Shown one piece after another: positions 27,466 through 33,677 of a DNA stretch of 39,142 nt (the first letter of the stretch is position 1; the number at the start of each line of letters is the position of its first letter). Both the position numbers and the translations under genes were made by a program. The notes under the pieces were generated by a model. It was not told the origin of the DNA. It saw only the letters and a program-made list of their open reading frames with translations, and searched no databases. The stretch covers positions 1 through 39,142 of the forward strand of contig JAUNTP010000004.1 in assembly GCA_030538585.1 (NCBI GenBank), in the 5' to 3' direction. The stretch comes from Mobilicoccus sp. (lineage in GTDB: Bacteria; Actinomycetota; Actinomycetes; Actinomycetales; Dermatophilaceae).

Positions 27466-27540
27466 GGAAGATGAGCCGCAGGGTGGGAGCCGAGCGAAGC
27501 GAGGTCTTCCGTCCGTAGGCGAGTCGACGAAGAAGGCCGA
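27466..27540 (+). other. Inverted repeat directly after groL
   Basis: GGAAGA (27466-27471), starting just after the groL stop, can pair with TCTTCC (27505-27510). Between them GAGCGAAGCGAGG resembles the centre of the dispersed REP-like element. No T-tract follows. It may stabilise the groL message. Confidence 0.35.
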
Positions 27541-27583
27541 TGACGCAGGGGCTTCTGGTAGAGATAGCCCTGCAGCATCCCGA

Positions 27584-27623
27584 CGACGGGCCGCGACCTC
27601 CATGAGGGGGTCGCGGCCCGTCG
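27584..27623 (+). terminator. 15-bp perfect hairpin between groL and the VOC gene
   Basis: CGACGGGCCGCGACC (27584-27598) pairs perfectly with 27609-27623 around a 10-base loop. It lies about 119 bases after groL and 20 bases before the VOC start, just before that gene's ribosome site. It is likely the groL terminator; no T-tract follows, so partial read-through (attenuation) is possible. Confidence 0.65.
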
Positions 27624-27643
27624 CGTATCGAGAGGACACCCTC

Positions 27644-28177
27644 ATGACCGACGCACCTCTGCCCCGCGGAATCCAGCACGTCGGCGTCACCGTGCCCGAC
27701 CTGGAGGCCGCTACACGGTTCTTCGTCGAGGGGCTGGGCGCCTCGATCGCCTACGACGGGCTGTCGCCGGAGGACGAGCCGCGCAGCGGTCAGGAGGTCG
27801 AGGAGCAGCTCGGCCTGCCCCGTGGGGCGGCGATTCACCGCCAGCGCATGATCGTCATCGGCAACGGCCCCGGCCTGGAGGTCTTCGAGATCTCCGGGGA
27901 GCAGCGAGAGGCCGCGGGCCTGGCCGACTTCGGGCTCAACCATATCGCGTTGTACTGCGACGACATCGAGGGCTCGCTGGCCCGCCTGGTGGCGGCGGGC
28001 GGCGAGGCGCTGTCGGGGGTGCACGGCAACAGCCGCTACGAAGATTCGCCCGGCAACGGCAGCGTCTACGTCAAGGCGCCGTGGGGGATGCTCATCGAAC
28101 TGCAGACGATCCCCAACGGTCACTACTACCCGGCCGACTCGCAGGCCAAGGTGTGGATGCCGGAGCCGCGCCAGTAG
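27644..28177 (+). CDS. VOC-superfamily (glyoxalase/dioxygenase fold) protein
   Basis: A 177-residue protein with two beta-alpha-beta-beta-beta modules. HVGVTVPDLEAATRFFVEGLGA opens the first and LNHIALYCDDIEGSLARLVAAGG the second. H12, E79 or E82 (GLEVFE), H100 and E152 (MLIELQ) sit where the metal ligands of this superfamily lie. WGMLIELQ is a typical ending. The fold covers glyoxalase I, extradiol dioxygenases and resistance proteins, and the reaction cannot be chosen from sequence. GAGAGGA precedes the ATG. A strong hairpin upstream separates it from groL. It converges on the AAA ATPase gene with a 24-base gap. Confidence 0.88.
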   Translation: MTDAPLPRGIQHVGVTVPDLEAATRFFVEGLGASIAYDGLSPEDEPRSGQEVEEQLGLPRGAAIHRQRMIVIGNGPGLEVFEISGEQREAAGLADFGLNHIALYCDDIEGSLARLVAAGGEALSGVHGNSRYEDSPGNGSVYVKAPWGMLIELQTIPNGHYYPADSQAKVWMPEPRQ

Positions 28178-28201
28178 CCGGACCCGGTTCTAGCGACATG
28201 C

Positions 28202-29422
28202 TCAGGGCAGGATGTCGCCGGTCGTGATGTAGCGGTACAAGAGGCGGTTCTCGACGCGCCAGCGACCCCAGTCACGGGTGATGACCGCGCGGCGTTCGAG
28301 ACGCTGCGCGGCGGGGGCGATCTCGGGCTGGGTCTTGCCGAGGTGGTCGGCCACCTCGGCGCCGGTGACGGTGAGGTCGTCGGCGAGGAGTTCGTAGACG
28401 GCCCGCAGGACGACCATCTCGCCCTCCGGGATGTCATCGACGGCGGCCTCGACGAGGCGCAGACGGTCGGCGTAGGTCTCCCGGTCGGCGCGTTCCACGT
28501 CCTGGACGGCGATGACCGGGCCGTCGGAGGCGTTCCAGGCGTGCTGTCCGACGAGCTGAAACAAGTAGGGGTCGCCGGCGACGAGCTGGGTGATGCGGTC
28601 GACGGCCCGCGGGTCGACCCGCACCTCCGCGCCGCCCAGCGGGCGGGAGAGGCGGTCGCTCACGTCGGCGTCGGCGAGCATGCCGAGGGTTTGGGTGTTG
28701 AAGCGGCGCCGGAACGTGTCAACGGTCGTCGCGCGGTTGAGCAAGTCGGGCAGACCGGTGAGGAACACGAGCACCGGCAGGTACTCCATGACGGTCGTGC
28801 CCGCGCCGTCGCCGACCTCGATCTCGACTTGCTTCTCCAGCAGGTCGCCGACGGCGGCGAGGATCGCGGATCGCTGCGTGTTGTCCGCGTTCTGCACCTC
28901 GTCGATGCGCAGCACGAGCGCGCGGCGACGCTCGGGCTCCCGGCGGGCGTTCTCGCGGGCGAGGATCGTGCCGATGTCGACGAGGCTCTCGGTGAGGGCG
29001 ACATGCGGGTTGGTGATCCCCTCTTCGCTCATCGCCAACTCGACACCCTTGATGGAGATGACCTTGAGCCGGCGCAGTCCCCGCTCGATGACGTCGGCGA
29101 GGCCGTCACCGGCGATGCTGTCGCGTGCGGAGCTGACGACACCGGCGATCTGGGCGATCGGGTCGGAACGGCGTGCAATGCGGACGGGGGCGAGGACGAG
29201 GTCGCCAAGGGCAGCGGAGTCCTCGGCGAACCGGTTGGCGAGCACCGACTTGCCGATACCGGAGGGGCCGACGAAGACCACGCCGCGCGTGTAGCGGCCC
29301 CGGATGCGAGCGTGACGCTCGTGGGAGTGGAGGCGCAGGGCGTCGTCACGCCCGGCCCACACCTCGGGCACGGCCCCGAAACCAGGCCGGAAGGGGTTGT
29401 TGTCCACGGAACGATGCAGCAC
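28202..29422 (-). CDS. Orphan AAA ATPase with C-terminal winged helix
   Basis: A 406-residue P-loop ATPase. It opens NPFRPGFGAVPEVWAGRDD (a common lead-in of ORC1/Cdc6-like and STAND-type ATPases). Walker A is GPSGIGKS (52-59), Walker B ALVLRIDEVQ (D174, E175), then sensor 1 VLVFLTGLPDL and a second-domain segment RFNTQTLGMLADADVSDRLSRPL. The C-terminal 90 residues (EMVVLRAVYELLADDLTVTGAEVADHLGKTQPEIAPAAQRLERRAVI) look like a winged helix, ending with a short WRVENRLLYRYI strand. There is no partner gene. The frame starts with GTG (29422); a GTG five codons later is also possible. The 18-bp palindrome at 29423-29440 touches the start. The function is unknown. Confidence 0.85.
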   Translation of the reverse strand: MLHRSVDNNPFRPGFGAVPEVWAGRDDALRLHSHERHARIRGRYTRGVVFVGPSGIGKSVLANRFAEDSAALGDLVLAPVRIARRSDPIAQIAGVVSSARDSIAGDGLADVIERGLRRLKVISIKGVELAMSEEGITNPHVALTESLVDIGTILARENARREPERRRALVLRIDEVQNADNTQRSAILAAVGDLLEKQVEIEVGDGAGTTVMEYLPVLVFLTGLPDLLNRATTVDTFRRRFNTQTLGMLADADVSDRLSRPLGGAEVRVDPRAVDRITQLVAGDPYLFQLVGQHAWNASDGPVIAVQDVERADRETYADRLRLVEAAVDDIPEGEMVVLRAVYELLADDLTVTGAEVADHLGKTQPEIAPAAQRLERRAVITRDWGRWRVENRLLYRYITTGDILP

Positions 29423-29440
29423 GGTGATAAATTTATCACC
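29423..29440 (-). promoter_or_regulatory. 18-bp perfect AT-rich palindrome at the ATPase start codon
   Basis: GGTGATAAATTTATCACC is a perfect palindrome with an AT-rich core, ending at the base before the GTG start of the ATPase. On the minus strand TGATAAATT can serve as a -10 element, which would give a leaderless or nearly leaderless message with the GTG at its 5' end. A protein bound here would cover the core promoter. The family of the binding protein cannot be told. Confidence 0.7.
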
Positions 29441-29749
29441 TCAATGCTGTGCGGTCTGAGTATCGCCGAGACGAGCCACACTCGCCACCCGCCCGTTAGT
29501 CGAGGAGCGAAGCGTCTCGAGACCATCTCGCATCTCACCGCGGCAAGTCACCCCGTCCGTTGGTCGAGCAGCGAAGCGAGTGTCTCGAGACCATCCCGGC
29601 AGGTCACGACGTCAGCCTGAGGTGGTTTCGAGACGTCGCTGCGCTCCTCCTCAACCAACGGGGTCCGAGACGTCGCTGCGCTCCTCCTCAACCAACGGGG
29701 GTGGGCGTGATCGACCAGCGAGGTCTTCTGCCGATGTGGCCGTGCGAGG
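29441..29749. repeat. REP-like repeat cluster, four copies, in gap before the Nudix gene
   Basis: Copies at 29493-29525 and 29557-29593 (orientation CGTT(A/G)GTCGAG to CTCGAGACCA), then 29623-29662 (TGGTTTCGAGACG to CTCAACCAACGG) and a half copy at 29665-29698. The last two carry T/C variants in both arms (TGGTTTCG and CTCAACCA) that preserve pairing between the arms, which argues that the fold, not just the sequence, is maintained. No gene is seen here. Confidence 0.78.
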
Positions 29750-30574
29750 ATGGCGCGCGTGATTCTCGTCGACCCGCCCGTGTGGCGCGCCCGGGAGCGG
29801 GTGTGGAGCCATCTCGCCTCCGACACCTCCTACGACGAGCTGCACGACTTCGCCGAGCGGGTCGGGTTGCACCCGTTCAGCTATGACGGCGACCACTACG
29901 ACGTCCCGGCCGATCGCTACGACGAGGTCGTCGCCGCGGGCGCAGTGCCCACGTCTGCCCGTGAGCTGCTGCGGGCCATCAGCGCTGCCGGGCTGCGGTT
30001 TCGCAAGCGGCGTGGCGAGCGGCCGGTGGCGGCTTTGCCTAACGGTCTGCGCCGCTACCTGCCCGTCGAGCATCGTCTGGACCTCGTCCTCTCCGGCACG
30101 GCGCCGCCGCCGGCGTCGACGATCGCGGTCGTCACGTTCGTGTTCGACGACGCGGGTCACCTGCTCCTGCTGCACTCACCGCGCCGCTCGGCCTGGGAGG
30201 GGCCGGGCGGATGGGTCGAGCCGGGGGAGCGCGCCTGGCAGGCCGCAGCGCGGGAGGTCGCCGAGGAGACCGGCCTGCGTCTTGCCGATGAGCAGATCGA
30301 GCCGTGCGGATACGAACGCATCCACCTGTACGAGGAGCACACCCACGGGTACGGGGCGGGTCGCCTGCTCCCGACGAGCCACATCGCGCTGTTCCAGGCG
30401 CGGGCGACGGGCCGGGCGCCCACCTCCGATGCCGGGCCGGAAGGGCACCCCCTCGCGTGGTGCGACCCGCTGACCGTTCAGTCCCGCTGCGGCGACGCTG
30501 CGTGGTGGCCGATCCTCGCGAGATTGCTCCGGGCCGACGGCTCCCAGACCTGGCGGGCGCGGTCGGTCACATAG
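29750..30574 (+). CDS. DUF4031-Nudix hydrolase fusion
   Basis: A 274-residue two-domain protein. Residues 1-90 are DUF4031 (ILVDPPVWRARERVWSHLASDTSYDELHDFAERVGL, FSYDGDHYDVPADRYDEVVAAGAV, SARELLRAISAAGLRFRKRRGERP). Residues about 122-274 are a Nudix domain with an intact Nudix box at 154-176 (G154, E160, R168, E169, E172, E173, G175), so it should hydrolyse a nucleoside-diphosphate-linked substrate with a divalent metal. DUF4031 is usually a separate small protein. The start at 29750 has GAGG only just upstream; a GTG at 29759 is an alternative with better spacing. Its 3' end overlaps the HD-domain gene on the other strand by 97 bases. Confidence 0.88.
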   Translation: MARVILVDPPVWRARERVWSHLASDTSYDELHDFAERVGLHPFSYDGDHYDVPADRYDEVVAAGAVPTSARELLRAISAAGLRFRKRRGERPVAALPNGLRRYLPVEHRLDLVLSGTAPPPASTIAVVTFVFDDAGHLLLLHSPRRSAWEGPGGWVEPGERAWQAAAREVAEETGLRLADEQIEPCGYERIHLYEEHTHGYGAGRLLPTSHIALFQARATGRAPTSDAGPEGHPLAWCDPLTVQSRCGDAAWWPILARLLRADGSQTWRARSVT

Positions 30575-31080
30575 AGGTGCTCGCGGGCGGCGAACTCCGC
30601 GAGGATCGCGTGCCGCCCTCGTGTGAACGCTTCGTCCGGTACGAACGCGTACTCGGCGCGAACGTCACGCTCGTACTCGTCGAACCGATCGGGCGGGGAC
30701 GCGAGGATCCACAGGTCGGCGTCGAGGAAGGCTTCCATCCGTTCCTTCGACTCGGGCGTGCCGGGCTCGTCGGGGGCCGTGTGGGTGATGGTGGCGAGGG
30801 TGAGGTCGACGACCTCCTGGGTGAGGTCGGGTGCGACACCAACGTCGTCACACACCCGTCGCGCGAGCGCTGCGGAGGCGCGTTCGTTGTCGCCGGCGGC
30901 GGCGCGCGGGTCGTAGACGGCGTCATGCGCCCACGCGGCCAGGGCGAGCGCAGGATGCGGCTCACCTCCGGCGAGGAAGCGTAGCGCGGCGAGCATCTCC
31001 TCGACGTGCCGGCGGTCGTGGTAGTGCCGGTGCGGCTCGTCGTAACAGGGCGCGAGGGCGGCAATGACCTGGGCCTCCAT
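30478..31080 (-). CDS. HD-domain predicted metal-dependent phosphohydrolase
   Basis: A 200-residue protein of the HD superfamily. PHRHYHDRRHVEEML (16-30) is the N-terminal helix with histidines, WAHDAVYDPRA (50-60) gives the HD pair H52 and D53, and DNERASAALARRV, ITHTAPDEP and FLDADLWILASPPDRFDEYERDVRAEY follow, as in the predicted HD phosphohydrolases of COG4339. Such proteins are expected to hydrolyse phosphate esters or nucleotides with metal, but the substrate is unknown. The C-terminal 33 codons overlap the Nudix gene on the opposite strand, and both reading frames look genuine there (LYVTDRARQVWEPSARSNLAR). The ATG at 31080 has no strong ribosome site. Confidence 0.88.
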   Translation of the reverse strand: MEAQVIAALAPCYDEPHRHYHDRRHVEEMLAALRFLAGGEPHPALALAAWAHDAVYDPRAAAGDNERASAALARRVCDDVGVAPDLTQEVVDLTLATITHTAPDEPGTPESKERMEAFLDADLWILASPPDRFDEYERDVRAEYAFVPDEAFTRGRHAILAEFAAREHLYVTDRARQVWEPSARSNLARIGHHAASPQRD

Positions 31081-31174
31081 GGCGCCAGCGTGTCACACCC
31101 CGCCCAAGAGGTGTCGCTCACGACATGACACACGCCCCGACCCGAAGATCCCAACCGCTACGCTCGCGGGCGTG

Positions 31175-32086
31175 ATGCCCGTCAGAGATCAGATGATTGC
31201 CCTCGCGGTGGTGCTCATCTGGGGCGTGAACTTCGTCGCCGCCCAGATCGCGATGGAGTCCCTCCCGCCGTTGCTCACCGCCGCGATGCGCTTCACGCTC
31301 GTCGCGATCCCCGCCGTGTTCTTCATCGCGCCGCCGGGCAACGGGATCCGCACGATCATCGCGGCGGGCCTCTCGATGGGCACCCTGCAGTTCGGGCTCC
31401 TCTACTCCGCGATGCACTTCGGGATGCCGGCCGGGCTCGCCTCGCTCGTGCTGCAGGTGCAGACCGTGTTCACGGTCGTCATCGCCGCGGTCATGCTGCG
31501 CGAGCGGCCGACGATCTACCAGGTGACCGGTATCGGCATCGGCATCGCCGGGATGACTGTGGTCGGGTGGCAGTACATGGCTGCTGCACCGGCGCTGCCG
31601 TTCCTCATGACGGTCGCCGCCGCGGCATCCTGGGCGCTCGGCAACGTGCTCGTGCGGCGCCGCCCGCCGCGCAACGGGTTCTCGTTCGTCGTGTGGTCGG
31701 CCTTGGTCAGCCCGATCCCGTTGTTCGTCCTGTCGCTGACGCTCGAGGGGTGGCCGCTCATCGTCGAGTCGGTGACGAACGTGACCGTGCGCTCGCTCGT
31801 GGGGTTGGCGTTCATCACGTACCTGGCGTCCATGGCCGGGTACGGCGGGTGGAACCTGCTGCTGTCGCGGCACGCCGCCTCGACGGTGGCGCCGTGGTCG
31901 ATGCTCGTCCCTCCGCTGGGGATGCTCGCCGCGTTCGTGTACAGCGGCGAACGCCCGGGCCTCGTGGGGTTGATCGGCGGCGCGATCGTCATCACCGGCG
32001 TGCTCATGGCATTGGGTGTCGGCCACCGCTGGCTGCGCCGCCAACCTCCGTCCCAGCGTCCGGCCTCCGAACCCCCGGGGTTGTGA
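31175..32086 (+). CDS. EamA-family (DMT) metabolite exporter
   Basis: A 303-residue protein with ten membrane helices in two EamA repeats (about 5-135 and 150-285). It has the typical opening IALAVVLIWGVNFVAAQIAMESLPPLLTAAMRF and the conserved AMHFGMPAGLASLVLQVQTVFTVVIAAVMLRERP at the end of the first repeat, which recurs as SRHAASTVAPWSMLVPPLGMLAAFVYSGERP in the second. Relatives export amino acids such as cysteine or O-acetylserine, or other metabolites; the substrate here is not known. TACGCT (31159-31164) lies 7 bases before an in-frame GTG at 31172, so the message may be leaderless, starting at GTG 31172 or ATG 31175. Confidence 0.9.
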   Translation: MPVRDQMIALAVVLIWGVNFVAAQIAMESLPPLLTAAMRFTLVAIPAVFFIAPPGNGIRTIIAAGLSMGTLQFGLLYSAMHFGMPAGLASLVLQVQTVFTVVIAAVMLRERPTIYQVTGIGIGIAGMTVVGWQYMAAAPALPFLMTVAAAASWALGNVLVRRRPPRNGFSFVVWSALVSPIPLFVLSLTLEGWPLIVESVTNVTVRSLVGLAFITYLASMAGYGGWNLLLSRHAASTVAPWSMLVPPLGMLAAFVYSGERPGLVGLIGGAIVITGVLMALGVGHRWLRRQPPSQRPASEPPGL

Positions 32087-32417
32087 GCACCCTGCCTCCA
32101 GGGGCACACCCGGCCAAGGGAGGATCACCCCGTGGGGCCCGCCTCACCCCGCGGAGACAGCCTCACCGGCCCCAGTCGACTTCACGGCGAGGACAAAAGC
32201 ACATCGTCGACGGTGTGTCCCTCTCTCCAAGGTGAGCCTGTCTCCTCACGGTGAGGGTCTCCGCGCGGAGTGAGTCTGGTTCGTCAGCGTGAGCGGCGGG
32301 GGCGCAGAGCGGGGCCACACGCGCATCCTCCCCAGAGAAGCTCACCTGAAGATCAGAGACTCACCGTCGACGGTGAGTCTCTGTCGCCGACGTGCGCCTG
32401 TCGCGCCCGGGTGAGCG
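32087..32417. repeat. Degenerate CTCACC/GGTGAG repeat array in convergent spacer
   Basis: This 331-base gap between convergent genes holds about a dozen CTCACC or GGTGAG sites (some with one change), for example at 32143, 32162, 32231, 32250, 32341, 32360, 32372 and 32410. Many sit in a longer unit with consensus GGTGAG(S)CTGTCTCC(GCG): the complement of 32150-32167, then 32231-32245 and 32250-32266. They occur on both strands with variable spacing. A 30-bp palindrome is included. No gene is seen. Function unknown; termination for both flanking genes is one option. Confidence 0.75.
32354..32383. terminator. 30-bp perfect palindrome in convergent spacer
   Basis: Left half CAGAGACTCACCGTC (32354-32368) is exactly mirrored by GACGGTGAGTCTCTG (32369-32383). 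As RNA it would fold into a long stem with a tight GTCGAC tip from either strand. It lies 35 bases beyond the stop of the HtrA-like gene and 268 bases after the EamA stop, so a bidirectional terminator role is likely for the former. No T-tract is present. Confidence 0.6.
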
Positions 32418-33677
32418 TCAGCTTCGTCGGGCGAGGGTGACGCCGATGTCGTGGCGCTGCCCGTCGCGGACGACGGTGATCGTCGTCTCCGCACCCACCT
32501 CGCGGGCGCGCACCTGCGCCGTCAGCGACAACGCCGAGTCCACCGGCACCCCGTCGACCGCGATGATCGCATCGCCGGAGCGCAGGCCCGCGCTCGCCGC
32601 CGGAGTGCCACTCTCCACCCGCGCCACACCGGCTGCGCGGCGGCGGATGTCGCCCTCGGTGGCGATGGCGTTCTGCAGCTGCACTCCGAGGTAGGGGTGG
32701 GCCACCTCGCCGTTGCGGATGAGCTGGCCTGCCACAGAGCGGGCCTCGGTGATGGGGATCGCGAACCCGATGCCGATGTTGCCGGACTGGGCGCTGAGCG
32801 AGGCGATCGAGGAGTTGATGCCGACGAGCTGGCCCGACACGTCGACGAGAGCCCCGCCGGAGTTGCCCGGGTTGATGGCGGCACTCGTCTGGATCGCGTT
32901 CGTCACGACGAGCTCACCCTGCACCGGCGCCCCGAACGGGTTGTTCTGCCCCTGCGGCGCGTCTTGTGTCGTGCTCACCGGCCGGTTGAGGGCGCTGACG
33001 ATGCCCGTCGTCACCGTGCCGGACAGGCCGAGCGGGTTGCCGATGGCCATGACCGGCTGGCCCACCTTGAGCTCACGATCGTCGCCAGGGGTGATGGGGC
33101 GCAGATCCTGCGGCGCGCCCTGCAGCGAGAGCACGGCGAGGTCGGTGGCGGCGTCGGTGCCGACGATCTGCGCCTCGAAGACCCGCTTGTCGGCCAACGT
33201 CACGAGGATGGAGCCGCCCGAACCGCCCGCCGCGACGACGTGGTGGTTGGTGAGCACGTGCCCCTCGCCGTCGTAGATGACCCCGGAGCCCTCACCGCCG
33301 GAGTTGCCCGCCTCCACCGAGATTGATACGACACTCGGCGAGACAGCGGCAGCGGTCGCCGACCAATCGGGGGCGCTCGCGTCGGCCTGCCGCACCGGCG
33401 CGGCAGGCGCCTGCGCCGCTTCGGGGAGGCCGCCGCTGCCCGCCGTCGGTGCGGGTGCGAGCGGCCGCAGCCCGCCCTGCAGGGCGGTGAGGCCGGCGAC
33501 GATGAGCATGACGGCCACGACTCCGGCGATGAGCAGCGACCACATGCAGCCGCGTCGGCGGCGCGGACGGGTCGGCCGCTCCGGCGGCGGCGCGCCCCAC
33601 ATGTCGCGCTCCGGACTCTGCTCGGAGTGCCAGGTGGGCTCGTGGGGGGAGCCTGCAGGGGGAGTCGGGCTGCTCAT
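32418..33677 (-). CDS. HtrA/PepD-like membrane-anchored serine protease with PDZ domain
   Basis: A 419-residue protease for envelope quality control. A proline-rich, basic cytoplasmic N-terminus (1-43) leads into one membrane helix (about 45-66), a low-complexity Ala/Pro linker, then a trypsin-fold domain with H146 (TNHHVV), D179 (ATDLAVL) and S273 (NPGNSGGAL). A single PDZ domain follows (about 325-415: YLGVQLQNAI, GTPAASAGLRSGDAIIAVDGVPVDS). The start at 33677 overlaps the histidine-kinase stop (ATGA) and GAGGAG lies upstream, so it is translated with the two-component system. The order regulator-kinase-protease matches mycobacterial mprA-mprB-pepD, where the protease acts in the extracytoplasmic stress circuit. 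Orthology is inferred. Confidence 0.94.
   Translation of the reverse strand: MSSPTPPAGSPHEPTWHSEQSPERDMWGAPPPERPTRPRRRRGCMWSLLIAGVVAVMLIVAGLTALQGGLRPLAPAPTAGSGGLPEAAQAPAAPVRQADASAPDWSATAAAVSPSVVSISVEAGNSGGEGSGVIYDGEGHVLTNHHVVAAGGSGGSILVTLADKRVFEAQIVGTDAATDLAVLSLQGAPQDLRPITPGDDRELKVGQPVMAIGNPLGLSGTVTTGIVSALNRPVSTTQDAPQGQNNPFGAPVQGELVVTNAIQTSAAINPGNSGGALVDVSGQLVGINSSIASLSAQSGNIGIGFAIPITEARSVAGQLIRNGEVAHPYLGVQLQNAIATEGDIRRRAAGVARVESGTPAASAGLRSGDAIIAVDGVPVDSALSLTAQVRAREVGAETTITVVRDGQRHDIGVTLARRS

Noticed and set aside
29493..29698. Clustered repeats considered as a CRISPR array
   Set aside because: Orientation alternates, spacing is irregular, units occur in five separate gaps, and no cas gene is present.
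32087..32417. CTCACC/GGTGAG array considered as a CRISPR or iteron origin
   Set aside because: Units are short, on both strands and irregularly spaced. No replication initiator or cas gene is adjacent.
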